Source: Rubripirellula sp. (lineage in GTDB: Bacteria; Planctomycetota; Planctomycetia; Pirellulales; Pirellulaceae). From it: 35,344 nucleotides of DNA. The position numbers were made by a program, and so were the translations under genes. The stretch lies in the NCBI GenBank assembly GCA_029245125.1, contig JAQWPZ010000233.1, positions 1-35,344 of the forward strand. Reading direction: 5' to 3'. Each line of letters starts with the position of its first letter. Position 1 is the first letter of the stretch. This document shows positions 26,337-35,344 of this stretch, one piece after another. The notes beneath the pieces were generated by a model. The model did not search any database. It was not told the DNA's origin and saw nothing but the letters and a program-made list of their open reading frames with translations.

Positions 26337-28532
26337 ATGAACAAAACTAGGTTCGCTATTTTCGTGGTCGCATCCATTTGCTTTGCTTTCGCCCGGGAGG
26401 GAAAGTCGATGGACACACCTCCAACAGGCACGCCCTCTAAAACCAGCGGCGATGAACCGATCGACTTTAAAAACGACTTGATCCCAATGTTCACAAAATT
26501 GGGATGCAATGCCGGCAAGTGTCACGGATCGGCGATTGGCCGGGGTGGTTTCAAGTTGTCACTCTACGGAGGGACGCCTGAAGCAGACTACGACGAAATT
26601 GTGCGAAAGCTGGGGGGCAGACGCGTCAATTTGGTCGACCCCGCGTCAAGCCTCGTTTTCTTGAAGCCTGCTGAGATAGTGGAGCATGGTGGCGGAGCAG
26701 TAATTGTCGACGATGACCTGAATGCTCAAACACTGACGAAATGGATTGCACAGGGCGCAAGATATATCGAGAATCGTCAATTGATTCGCGTTGATGTGAC
26801 ACCCAACAGATACATCGCGAGTGGAATTGCCGACGAAACCCCACTCAAAGTAATCGCTCACTACGATGATGGGGTCAGTCGTGATGTGACGTACCTGACG
26901 AAGTTTGTCGCGGAGGATCCATCCGCTGTGCAACTCGGTTCCAATCCAATCACGGCGCAAGGAATGCGTGCCGGCCGGCACATCATCATCGCAAGATACT
27001 CCACAGAGGTCATCCCTATCGAATTGATTGTTCCTCACTTGAAACCCGTTCGCCAGTTAGTGTCAGAACCACGGCACAATTTCATCGACGAGGAGGTGTT
27101 TGCGTCTTTAAGCGACTTGCGTTTACCAGTCTCGCCAAACATTCCCGATCACGATTTTATGCGAAGGGTCGCACTTGACTTAACGGGACGAATGCCGGCT
27201 TACCAACGCGTAGAAGATGAACCGCCAATGGATCGAGAAGCTGTCATTGACGGATTGTTGGCATCGGAAGAGTTCATCGAGTTTTACACTTTGAAATTCG
27301 CCGAGCTATTGCGTGTTCAGTCAAAAGGGGACAAAAACACCGTCACAACAACTCCTCAGGCAGCTCGCGGTTTTCATAACTGGTTAGCTGAGCAGCTTCG
27401 CAACGGCGTGGGATACGATCAGATCGCTCGTGAGATCATCACTGCCACCGGCGATACAACCCACTACGGACCTGCCACGTTCTACACCGCTGTGGAGGAT
27501 GCCAGACTGCAAACCGAATTTGCAACCGAGGTATTTCTGGGAAGTCGAATGAAATGTGCCAATTGCCATAATCATCCGCTGGATCATTGGACGCAGGATG
27601 ACTTTCATGGGCTCACCGCTATTTTCGCGAAATTAACCCGCAGCAAGGTTATCCGCTTGAATCCAGTCGGCAAGAATATTCATCCAGCGACCGGTAAGGC
27701 GGCGCTGATGAAAATCCCCGGCGGTGATTTTCTGCCAATCGAAACGAAAGATGGTCGTGGTGCGTTGGCCGAATGGTTAACGGACCGCAAGAACCCTTAC
27801 TTTGCGAAAGCAATCGTCAACCGTCTCTGGAAATCGTTAATGGGGCGTGGGCTGGTGGAGCCTGTCGATGATTTCCGTGCGACGAATCCGGCAACACACC
27901 CCGCCTTACTCGATCGTTTGGCCGACGATTTCGTTCAGCATGGCTACGACATGCGCCATACGTTGAAAGTCATCGCAATGAGCTCAAGCTACGGTCGCAG
28001 TTCGCTTCCTGTCGATGGCAACGAATCCGACAACCGGTTCTACTCGCACATGGTGCAAAAACCGCTCTCGCCAGAGGTGCTGGCCGACGCGATTTCTGAT
28101 GTGCTGGGAGTTGCCAGCAGATATGGGGACGAAGCATTCGGTACGCGAGCGGTCTCGCTTCGCGATGGCGCGATTCAATCGGAATCGCTCGATGTACTCG
28201 GACGATGCGACCGCACGAAATCGTGTGAAGGCACGCCATCACCCATTGGCCCATTAGCGCAAAAGTTGCATCTATTGAACGGAAATCTGTTGAACGCCCG
28301 AATCGGTGCACCAAGTGGCCGCCTTGAAAGGCTGATCCAATCCAAAAATCCACCTCTCACCATTGTGCGAGTGTTTTACGAATATGCTCTGAACCGCCCC
28401 CCGAACGAAAACGAGGTCGCCGCCCTCAAGCGTTGGATCGATCCCGATAAGCCTGCGGATCAACAGCGAGATGCGTTGGAGGATTTTGTTTGGAGCATCG
28501 TGACTTGCAATGAATTCATTACAAACCACTAA
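26337..28532 (+). CDS. Planctomycete DUF1549/DUF1553 cytochrome-type exported protein
   Basis: 731 residues. A signal peptide is visible (MNKTRFAIFVVASICFAFA). Domain order: an N-terminal heme-type module with CNAGKCH (Cys57, Cys62, His63), a CX4CH spacing instead of CXXCH; a bacterial Ig-like (Big_2) domain at about 148-235; DUF1549 (about 245-435; DFMRRVALDLTGRMPA, FATEVFLGSRMKCANCHNHP with Cys407, Cys410, His411); and DUF1553 (about 480-725; WLTDRKNPYFAKAIVNRLWK, MVQKPLSPEVLADAISDVLG). This set is characteristic of planctomycetes, where such genes travel with DUF1501 genes. The function of the family is unknown; two heme-type motifs in an exported protein suggest electron transfer. The ATG at 26337 has no strong ribosome binding site. 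The DUF1501 gene follows after 145 bp. Confidence 0.92.
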   Translation: MNKTRFAIFVVASICFAFAREGKSMDTPPTGTPSKTSGDEPIDFKNDLIPMFTKLGCNAGKCHGSAIGRGGFKLSLYGGTPEADYDEIVRKLGGRRVNLVDPASSLVFLKPAEIVEHGGGAVIVDDDLNAQTLTKWIAQGARYIENRQLIRVDVTPNRYIASGIADETPLKVIAHYDDGVSRDVTYLTKFVAEDPSAVQLGSNPITAQGMRAGRHIIIARYSTEVIPIELIVPHLKPVRQLVSEPRHNFIDEEVFASLSDLRLPVSPNIPDHDFMRRVALDLTGRMPAYQRVEDEPPMDREAVIDGLLASEEFIEFYTLKFAELLRVQSKGDKNTVTTTPQAARGFHNWLAEQLRNGVGYDQIAREIITATGDTTHYGPATFYTAVEDARLQTEFATEVFLGSRMKCANCHNHPLDHWTQDDFHGLTAIFAKLTRSKVIRLNPVGKNIHPATGKAALMKIPGGDFLPIETKDGRGALAEWLTDRKNPYFAKAIVNRLWKSLMGRGLVEPVDDFRATNPATHPALLDRLADDFVQHGYDMRHTLKVIAMSSSYGRSSLPVDGNESDNRFYSHMVQKPLSPEVLADAISDVLGVASRYGDEAFGTRAVSLRDGAIQSESLDVLGRCDRTKSCEGTPSPIGPLAQKLHLLNGNLLNARIGAPSGRLERLIQSKNPPLTIVRVFYEYALNRPPNENEVAALKRWIDPDKPADQQRDALEDFVWSIVTCNEFITNH

Positions 28533-28677
28533 GACATTTTTTTAAACGCGGGTTGAATATCCGAGCTTCCGAGATGTCAACCCAAAGCTTCCCAAAGCAA
28601 ACGAGACGTAAAGGATCCACAACGACTTTGCGTTAGGTTCTCAACCGATAGCTAGATCAAACGAGCCGAGAAGTTAG

Positions 28678-30060
28678 ATGAGATGTTCAAAACGATGCGA
28701 TGGTGTACCACGACGCAGTTTCGTCCGTGTCGGCGGCCTAAGTGCACTCGGCTTGGGGTTGGGCGACCTGTTTCGTTTGCAACGTGCGAATTCATCAAGC
28801 CCGTTAAGCAACCAAGGTTCCGCTGCAAAAGCGAAATCATGCATTTTGATCTGGCTTGACGGTGGTGCAAGCCATCTCGACACGTTTGACCCTAAACCGC
28901 AGGCTCCCACTGAAGTTCGTGGACCATTCGGTTCTGTGGAAACCAGTTTGCCAGGTGTTCGGATCAGTGAGCATTTGCCGAAAACCGGACAAATGATGGA
29001 CAACCTCGCCTTGATCCGCAGCGTGACATCGCCGTTTGGCGTGCACAATTTTGCGGTTCAGTATTTGATGACTGGATACAAACCAACCCCAGCCCTCGAA
29101 TATCCCTCCATCGCTTCTGTCGTCGCACACTTAAAAACGCAGGGTGGTATTCTGCCATCCAACATCGCGATTCCCCATTTGACCTCGCGCGATGTTGCCA
29201 CAATTGGAAATGGATTCCTGCCAAACGATACCAAGCATTTTTCCTTGGGAAGCGATCCTGGAAAGGCAAGCTACAAAGTGCGAGACTTGGATTTCTATCG
29301 CGGACTCGACATTTCACGACTCGACCGCCGCCGGCAGATCGTGAATGCGATGAACGAGTACGGCAAATTGAAATCCCAGGCAGGGGGCGTGAATGATCCT
29401 GATCTTGAGCGAGCTTACAATCTGATCGCATCAACGGAGGCCAAAGCGGCTTTCGATCTTGGCAACGAATCAACCGAGATGCGCGGCCAGTATGGCATCG
29501 ACCCTCGAGCCAACCTTGGTGATTCCAACAATATCGGCCAGCAATGTTTGTTGGCGAGAAGGTTGGTGGAACGTGGCGTTCCATTCGTTACAGTGAACAA
29601 CGTCGGCTGGGATAACCATCTCGATCTACAGACCTACGCCAATCGGCACCCGGGGGATTCACGTTCTGCCCCGCATTCGCTGATTCCGGGATTGGACAAG
29701 GCCTTGAGTGCATTGATCAGTGATCTATCCACGCGAGGCATGCTGGACGAGACGCTTGTCCTCGTGATGACTGACTTTGGAAGGACGCCAAAGATCAACA
29801 GCACAGGAGGCCGAGATCACTGGCCCAATTGTTTCAGTGTCGCGATGGCAGGCGGCGGCGTGCAATGTGGCCAAGTGATTGGGGCAAGTGACGATTTAGG
29901 TGAATTCGTGACCGACCGGCCGATCACCCCCGGTGACCTTTCCGCCACGATCTACACGTTGCTTGGCATCGACCCGGGACATGAGTTGAAAACCCCGGAC
30001 GGCCGCCCCATTCAGGTAGCACCACCAGCTTCAAAAGTGATCAAGGAGCTAATCGCATGA
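28678..30060 (+). CDS. DUF1501 protein (alkaline phosphatase/sulfatase-like fold), Tat-type signal
   Basis: 460 residues. The N-terminus has a twin-arginine motif (PRRSFVRVGG) followed by a glycine/leucine-rich stretch (LSALGLGLGDLF), as in Tat-exported proteins, so it would cross the membrane folded. The body matches DUF1501: CILIWLDGGASHLDTFDPKP, RGPFGSVETSLPGV, LALIRSVTSPFGVHN, LVLVMTDFGRTPKIN, GRDHWPNCFSVAMAGGG, and GDLSATIYTLLGIDP near the end. The fold belongs to the alkaline phosphatase/sulfatase superfamily, with Asp/His metal ligands (DGG, TDFGR, GRDHWP). No activity has been established for the family as far as I know. GAGAAG lies about 5 nt before the ATG. Its stop overlaps the WD40 gene start by ATGA, so the two are translationally coupled. 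Confidence 0.93.
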   Translation: MRCSKRCDGVPRRSFVRVGGLSALGLGLGDLFRLQRANSSSPLSNQGSAAKAKSCILIWLDGGASHLDTFDPKPQAPTEVRGPFGSVETSLPGVRISEHLPKTGQMMDNLALIRSVTSPFGVHNFAVQYLMTGYKPTPALEYPSIASVVAHLKTQGGILPSNIAIPHLTSRDVATIGNGFLPNDTKHFSLGSDPGKASYKVRDLDFYRGLDISRLDRRRQIVNAMNEYGKLKSQAGGVNDPDLERAYNLIASTEAKAAFDLGNESTEMRGQYGIDPRANLGDSNNIGQQCLLARRLVERGVPFVTVNNVGWDNHLDLQTYANRHPGDSRSAPHSLIPGLDKALSALISDLSTRGMLDETLVLVMTDFGRTPKINSTGGRDHWPNCFSVAMAGGGVQCGQVIGASDDLGEFVTDRPITPGDLSATIYTLLGIDPGHELKTPDGRPIQVAPPASKVIKELIA

Positions 30061-31004
30061 ATAATCAAATTCAATGTCGGCTCGTGCAGTACGCATTCTG
30101 TATTTTCATGCTGCTATGGCTGTCAGGCGTTGGGACGCTCGTTGCTCAAGAGCCACCAATCACAGACCTCGTTTTTTCGCCTGATGGCAAATCACTGATC
30201 AGTTGTTCGCAGCGTGGCATACGCATTTACAGCTGGCCGCACCTGAAACTTCAAAAAGAGAAAATTGCGTTGACCGGCAATCTGCATTGCCTAGCGTTTT
30301 CACCCGACGGCACTCTGCTCGCCGTCGGAGGCGGAAATCCTTCAGATGACGGCTCGGTCGCAATCTATAAGTGGCCATCGTGCGAATCACAATTTTCCCT
30401 TTCAAGCAATGATGATTCCGTTGTCTCATTAGGATGGCGAAACAAAACCCAATTGGTAGCTGCAAGCCTCGACCGCTCGCTGATTCTTTGGGATCTCAAG
30501 ACACAAAATGCTGTTCAAACCTTTTTAGGGCATTCTCGCGGGGTCACCGCCGCCTGCGTCCTAAAAAGTGGCGAAATCGTTTCAGCCGGGCATGACCATT
30601 CCGTTCGCGTTTGGGACACCGAATCTGGCGAGCTAATCCGAAACATGAATCAGCATTCCAAACCGATTCATGCGATCTCTGCTTGCCCTTATTCAACGGG
30701 CCGACCCCTGGTGGCCACGGCGGCCGCTGATCGCAGCATTCGGTTTTGGCAGCCTACCATTGGGCGAATGATGCGTTACGTCAGGCTCGAGTCGGAACCG
30801 CTTGATATCGCGTGGATCGATAAATCAAAGATGGTTGCCAGCTGTACCGACGGGCAAGTTCGCGTCGTTGATTTTGAAAACGTTCTCGTATCGCGGAAAA
30901 TTCCCGCGATCCAAGCCTGGGCCTACGCCATCAGCGTTCATCCGAGCGACGGAAGTATCGCCGTCGCTGGAAGTAACGGGCAAATCCAACGAATTGAACT
31001 TTGA
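30057..31004 (+). CDS. Exported WD40-repeat protein
   Basis: 315 residues. An N-terminal hydrophobic segment (YAFCIFMLLWLSGVGTLVA) with a likely cleavage at VAQ/EPP indicates export. Six or seven WD40 blades follow, marked by FSPDG (twice), LILWDLKTQ, SVRVWDTESGELI, SIRFWQP and VRVVDFEN. A single seven-bladed propeller would use almost the whole mature length. WD40 propellers bind proteins, so this may be a scaffold or partner for the DUF1501 and DUF1549/DUF1553 proteins encoded just upstream; DUF1501-WD40 adjacency is a recurrent planctomycete arrangement. It begins inside the DUF1501 stop (ATGA) and is the last gene of the block, 148 bp from the stop of the opposing kinase gene. Confidence 0.93.
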   Translation: MNNQIQCRLVQYAFCIFMLLWLSGVGTLVAQEPPITDLVFSPDGKSLISCSQRGIRIYSWPHLKLQKEKIALTGNLHCLAFSPDGTLLAVGGGNPSDDGSVAIYKWPSCESQFSLSSNDDSVVSLGWRNKTQLVAASLDRSLILWDLKTQNAVQTFLGHSRGVTAACVLKSGEIVSAGHDHSVRVWDTESGELIRNMNQHSKPIHAISACPYSTGRPLVATAAADRSIRFWQPTIGRMMRYVRLESEPLDIAWIDKSKMVASCTDGQVRVVDFENVLVSRKIPAIQAWAYAISVHPSDGSIAVAGSNGQIQRIEL

Positions 31005-31152
31005 GGTAAAGTGACGTTTTTCTCTGGAAACCGGCAAGCATTATCCACGGGGCAAGGTTACTAAGAATCCATCCTGCGATGCAGATCAAACTCTTTACCG
31101 ACCAGCTCCAAATTACTTACCGAAACTCTTTGGCCAAACAATCCCGCGTCCG

Positions 31153-34100
31153 TTAATCACCCGCCTTACCATCTCCACCAACTTCCGAGCTACCGTCCGG
31201 TATTGATTCAGTCCCAACCTTTCGCGGTTCAACATTTGGATTTAAAGTCCTGAGTAGATGCGACTTCGAAATTTGATCACCATCTAATCCTGCGGCCTTT
31301 GCTTTTCGAAGTATTTCGGTCGCAGCTTTCTTCAGGGCAGTCAACTCGCCCGACGAATCCGGACTTGCCGCGACGTCCGTGCTTTCGAGCTTCTTGATAC
31401 GTCGGCACAAGGATTTCGCGAGCGACAAAAGTTCATCCGGGTCACGCTGATGGATCTTGGAAAGTTCCCGCGTCGTCGCGACGAGATCCTCAGAGCGCCC
31501 CGACTTCTCAAACAGATTGCAGTAGGTTTGCAATTGATATTCCCGTAATTCCACACGCTCGCCTCCCTTCGCCTGTTTGATAATTTCGGTTGCGTTGTCA
31601 AGCTCCTCTTCCGCTTCATCAAACCGCTGTACATCGACCAGAGTGCCGGCGAGATTAATCAATGGCCAACCCATCATCGGCAAAGCATCGTCGCTTTTTT
31701 CCACGTCACGCTTGAAAGCAGCAATGCTTTCCCGATAATGCCGCACAACTTCGTCCGTGTCATGCCCGGACGCATCGAGACACATACTCAGTTGGTTCAA
31801 AGTGTTGCCCAACATTCCGGTTTGATATCGAAATCCAGAATTTGATTCAGTCGACTCGCGAACCGTCTTTGCCAATCTTTCAAAAACTTGCGTGGCAGCA
31901 GCATCATCACCGATAGATTTTAGAAAAACTCCGTGATTGTAGCTGGCAGTCGCAACCTGCCCGTATGCTGGATCGAAGCGGCGAAGCTGGGCTTCCATAA
32001 ATTCCCGCCAAAGTTCTCGCCCCTTTTCCGGTTCGCCCTGTCGTCTCATCAAGTCAGCATACCGCCCAACGGCAAGCCGTATTCTGGGGTGCTCTAGATT
32101 GACTTTCCGACGGCCGATGTCGATTGCCCGCTTGAAATTTTCTGCCGCCTCCGGGTAACGACCTTGAGCTTCTAGAGTCGTCCCGAGCTCGCAACAAATC
32201 ACGCCGACATAAACACTGTCTTCGTCGAGCGCTCGTGTGCAAGCGGTCAACGCAGCTTGCAAATGCTTTTCTGACAGCGGCAGGCTGATATTGCGTGTGG
32301 TCAGACCGTACGCAAACTGTGTCACGGCTTTCCCGAGCTCGGAATCGACGTCCAGATTCCCAAGACGACTAACGACCGCGGCTATATGCGGTGTCGCCTC
32401 GAGGAATCTTTTCTGCTCGATCAAGACAAACAATACGCCCACTTGACTAAAAATCGCATCTCGATGTTCAGGCCCCAGCACCTCCGTTCGAATCTGCAGT
32501 GCTTCACGCATCATTTCTTCTGCCTCGTCATCCCAACCTTCATTGGCTAACATCCAGGCTTTGTTGTGTAGCGTGTTCGCCGTCAATCGTTTTCCTTCGT
32601 CGGTATCCATGCTGCGACGAATCTTCAACGCTTGGTCATAGAGACCGACCGCCCGCGGATAATTACCAACCTCATGAAAGTACCAACCCAGGTTGTGGCA
32701 GCTTTCGGCAAGGTCGGGGTGATTCTCAGATAGATTTTCGCTGCGAATCTTGAGCGCATCGGAAAGTAACGGTTTCGCTTTATCAAACAATCCAAGTTGA
32801 CGATAGGCATCACCAATGGCATTCATCATCGCAGCTCGCGAAAGTGGATGCTCAGCCAAAAGCTGGTCCGAACCCAATCGCTTCGCGCCGGAATCGAGCA
32901 TCTCTCGCGCGGTCAAATCTCCGCCTCTTTCTGTCGGCAACATCCCTGGCGCCGCACCTTGACCAACAGGATTAGTTGCTTGAAAAGTGCTGACCAAAAA
33001 AGCGGATAGCCGTTTTGATTTATCGGCCTCAATCAACCGCATTTCCGCCATCTCCACCGCTTCTAGACGCTGGCGGTTAGCTTCCTGTTTCTGTTCAATT
33101 TCATTCGCGGTTGCAAGTTCTGCCTCAGCTCTCGCCAGCTTCGCTTTCTCGACAGCATCAAGGGCTTCTAGCTTTGCTCCTTCCTCTCGATCCGCAGCCG
33201 CGAGCGCTTGAAATTTCAGCGCCCGAGCGATGTCCCGCTCATCTTCCGCTCGCTTCCACATGACCCCCATTCCAATCAATCCACCGATCAACAGCAGAGC
33301 AAACAGACTCGCAATCGCAAAACTTGCTTTGTGTTTACGAACCACTTTCCGGAAACGGTAACTGAATGTTGGCGGACGCGCGAGAATTGGTTCGTCTCGA
33401 AGAAAACGTTGAACATCATCAGCAAAAGCAGCAGGCCCGTCGTAGCGTCGGGTACGATCTTTCTCGAGGGCTTTGACAACCATCCAATCGAGCTCATTCC
33501 GGAGCAACCGTGCGAGTCGACTGGGGTTGGTCTTTCGCTGCGAGGAGATGACAACAATTGCGTCGCGAGATTCACTCAAACGCTTACTGGGACGGACAGT
33601 CTCTTGATTGCGAATCCTCGCCAGGATGCGGTCAAACGCCTCGTTGTTTTTCTCGCGATCGATCCGAATCGGCGTCGATCCCGTTAACAGTTCATAAAGA
33701 ATCACACCTAGCGAATAAACATCCGTGCGCGAGTCGATATCAAGTGAATTGAGTTCAGCTTGCTCGGGACTCATGTACTCCAATGTTCCGACAATTTGGC
33801 CATACTGCGTGCATAAGGTGCGATCGGTCAATTGCACCTGCTCATAAACTGCTTTCGCGAGTCCAAAGTCAATCACCTTCACAATCGGGATGCCGTCTCG
33901 GAGAGCCACCAGAACATTGGATGGTTTCAGATCTCGATGAATGATGCCTTTTTGATGCGCGTGCTGAATGGCTCGACAAGTTTGGGAGAACAATTCCAAT
34001 CGCTCTCTTGTTGAGAGCGAATTACGGTCACAGTAATCGGAGATCGGCATTCCCTTGACAAGCTCCATTGCAAAGTAAGGCCGTCCCTCTTCCGTTACCC

Positions 34101-34542
34101 CCGCATCGAGCACCCTAGCGATGTTCGGGTGATCCATCATTGCTAACGCCTGCCGCTCAGCTTCAAACCTCGCGATAATCTCTTTGGTTGGCGTTTCTGT
34201 ACGAATGATTTTGATCGCAACACGCCGTCGAATCGGCTTCTCCTGTTCGGCCATGTAAACCTGGCCCATCCCGCCCCTGCCAATCGACTGAACGATCTTG
34301 TACGGTCCAATTTGACTGGGCGAACGACTCTGATTCAGATGGCGAGCCTTTATCTCATCCAGAGCAGGTGGAGATCCGCCGTCCTCGGCGACCAAAGTGC
34401 CTAGTGAATCACCAATCACGGTCTCACGCAGGCGTTCTGTAACTGCGGCTCGTTCCTGCACCGACAATTTGCTCAGAAATTGTTGTAATTCTTCACCCGT
34501 TAAGCTCGCAGCTCTTTCCAACAGCTCGTCTATGCTTGACAT
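31153..34542 (-). CDS. Membrane-anchored Ser/Thr protein kinase with C-terminal TPR domain
   Basis: 1129 residues. The N-terminal 75 residues are helical and charged (SSIDELLERAASLTGEELQQ). Kinase domain about 81-390: glycine loop GRGGMGQVY (88-96), Lys111, Glu129, HRDLKPSN (202-209), DFG (225-227) and MSPEQ (257-261), so all catalytic residues are present. A transmembrane helix spans about 407-429, followed by an Ala/Glu-rich coiled coil (431-510). About 575-1080 are tetratricopeptide repeats of the kinesin-light-chain type (AMMNAIGDAYRQLGLFDKAK; LAESCHNLGWYFHEVGNYPR). Topology from family knowledge: kinase inside, TPRs outside. AAAGGG precedes the ATG by 4 nt. Such kinases are often preceded in planctomycetes by an ECF sigma gene; none is recognisable upstream here (34543-35344). 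It faces the DUF1501/WD40 block. Confidence 0.95.
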   Translation of the reverse strand: MSSIDELLERAASLTGEELQQFLSKLSVQERAAVTERLRETVIGDSLGTLVAEDGGSPPALDEIKARHLNQSRSPSQIGPYKIVQSIGRGGMGQVYMAEQEKPIRRRVAIKIIRTETPTKEIIARFEAERQALAMMDHPNIARVLDAGVTEEGRPYFAMELVKGMPISDYCDRNSLSTRERLELFSQTCRAIQHAHQKGIIHRDLKPSNVLVALRDGIPIVKVIDFGLAKAVYEQVQLTDRTLCTQYGQIVGTLEYMSPEQAELNSLDIDSRTDVYSLGVILYELLTGSTPIRIDREKNNEAFDRILARIRNQETVRPSKRLSESRDAIVVISSQRKTNPSRLARLLRNELDWMVVKALEKDRTRRYDGPAAFADDVQRFLRDEPILARPPTFSYRFRKVVRKHKASFAIASLFALLLIGGLIGMGVMWKRAEDERDIARALKFQALAAADREEGAKLEALDAVEKAKLARAEAELATANEIEQKQEANRQRLEAVEMAEMRLIEADKSKRLSAFLVSTFQATNPVGQGAAPGMLPTERGGDLTAREMLDSGAKRLGSDQLLAEHPLSRAAMMNAIGDAYRQLGLFDKAKPLLSDALKIRSENLSENHPDLAESCHNLGWYFHEVGNYPRAVGLYDQALKIRRSMDTDEGKRLTANTLHNKAWMLANEGWDDEAEEMMREALQIRTEVLGPEHRDAIFSQVGVLFVLIEQKRFLEATPHIAAVVSRLGNLDVDSELGKAVTQFAYGLTTRNISLPLSEKHLQAALTACTRALDEDSVYVGVICCELGTTLEAQGRYPEAAENFKRAIDIGRRKVNLEHPRIRLAVGRYADLMRRQGEPEKGRELWREFMEAQLRRFDPAYGQVATASYNHGVFLKSIGDDAAATQVFERLAKTVRESTESNSGFRYQTGMLGNTLNQLSMCLDASGHDTDEVVRHYRESIAAFKRDVEKSDDALPMMGWPLINLAGTLVDVQRFDEAEEELDNATEIIKQAKGGERVELREYQLQTYCNLFEKSGRSEDLVATTRELSKIHQRDPDELLSLAKSLCRRIKKLESTDVAASPDSSGELTALKKAATEILRKAKAAGLDGDQISKSHLLRTLNPNVEPRKVGTESIPDGSSEVGGDGKAGD

Positions 34543-35344
34543 AAAACCCTTTGTCGCAATGGAAGCTTTCTTCTCTGGAGGAGTGTATTACTTTTTCATT
34601 CGCATGGCATCGCGTCCTATTATCCTTTTGCTCTTAGATGCCATCGAAAGCGTCCAGATTGAGTCGCACAAGGCGATGCCGCAACGCCCTTGGTGATCTA
34701 TTAAAAATGCCCAAAGCATAGGAAATGATTGAGTTTTTTTGATAATCGACATCTTGTGGCAGCTACCCGATTGTGAGCCACCGGCGTGCACAGACAGAGG
34801 CCCTTGAATGCATTCATTCGCGGGCGGATCAAAATTTTTGGAATACGGCTCCCATCGAAGCCCACGACATCCCGGCACCGAAGTTGCTCCAGGGCCCCCA
34901 ACGGTCTACTCAGCAGTTCACAGAAAAACCGTTCAATACAACCATGCAGCACCGCTGCAGCATTCAGCTTGAAATCTTGCCTGATCAAGCAGAATACTGA
35001 GGATGTCATCAAATGAACTTTTCGAACCCTCCGATACGCCGCTCCGAGATGGAAATTGATAATGAATTCAATTGGCCTGCTGCATCCCCGTGGGCTGCAG
35101 GCACCGCTCCAAGAACCATCCAAAGAAAACGAACGAATTGGGACTCTCAGATTGTTTCAATGGCCTGATTCCATCATCTCTGCAATCACCCAGACGCCCC
35201 GAACCATTCCAAGTACAGAAACCAAATCAAAGAATGTGTTAGGCTGTGAGCAGCCAACCTACATTGAATCCAAGGCCGGCAACTCGCGTGTGAAACTGAA
35301 CCATGAACGATCGTCTGTTCTCATTCTTCCATCGAGGGTGGGTG
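34543..35344. other. Right-end region, no supported gene
   Basis: 802 bp upstream of the kinase-TPR gene, which must draw its promoter from here. A minus-strand frame of 140 codons (35123-34701) exists, but it has no ribosome binding site or certain family. At the very end an ATG at 35303 opens a plus-strand frame (MNDRLFSFFHRGWV) that leaves the window; 14 codons are too few to judge and no clear ribosome binding site precedes it. Confidence 0.4.

Noticed and set aside
34701..35123. Minus-strand 140-codon frame with a VVGFDGSRI stretch reminiscent of IS4-type transposases
   Set aside because: Only one short motif fits. No other transposase motif, terminal inverted repeats or target duplication were seen, and there is no ribosome binding site.

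Overview
The window reads as a planctomycete chromosome, most likely a Pirellulaceae/Rhodopirellula-like lineage. The basis is gene content: a paired PVC-type cytochrome c and 'membrane-bound dehydrogenase', a DUF1549/DUF1553 protein, a DUF1501 protein, a secreted WD40 protein, two large membrane-anchored Ser/Thr kinases, and an ECF sigma/FecR pair. Genes are spaced widely, with long non-coding stretches. No tRNA, rRNA, CRISPR array, intact insertion sequence or phage gene was recognised.

Layout. 1-2258: C-terminal part of a kinase fused to a PQQ-type beta-propeller, cut by the window edge. 2832-5872: beta-carbonic anhydrase (+), then a polytopic membrane protein and a phospholipase D-like protein (both -). 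6323-8434: secreted PhoD-like phosphatase/phosphodiesterase with a C-terminal LamG-like domain (-). 9005-10285: metallophosphoesterase (+) converging on a phosphoribosyltransferase-like gene (-). 10286-12443: about 2.2 kb with no supportable gene but with striking simple repeats. 12444-13814: a HEAT-like gene interrupted by one in-frame TGA. 14349-17947: a two-gene operon (ATGA overlap) of HEAT/cytochrome c and beta-propeller dehydrogenase. 18103-19875: unknown membrane protein (-). 20386-21738: secreted endonuclease/exonuclease/phosphatase-fold protein (-).

22687-31004 is one same-strand block. It begins with a broken ECF sigma factor and a broken FecR-like anti-sigma gene. These are followed by a secreted redoxin-fold protein without its cysteines, the DUF1549/DUF1553 protein, the DUF1501 protein and the WD40 protein; the last two overlap by ATGA. 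Facing it is a 1129-residue kinase with TPRs (31153-34542, -). The right end (34543-35344) holds no gene I can support.

How it fits together. Most products are predicted to be exported or membrane-bound, with two heme-type redox modules (14349-17947 and 26337-31004). Two kinases carry sensor-like C-terminal repeats. The most informative oddities are the decayed sigma/anti-sigma pair, where the FecR gene keeps one reading frame over 488 codons but contains three TGA codons; the TGA inside a Cys/Gly-rich tract at 12708; two adjacent hexanucleotide arrays at 11231-11308; and at least seven independent short tandem duplications (15-22 bp units) scattered over the window. Product names rest on my own reading of motifs; no database search was run.
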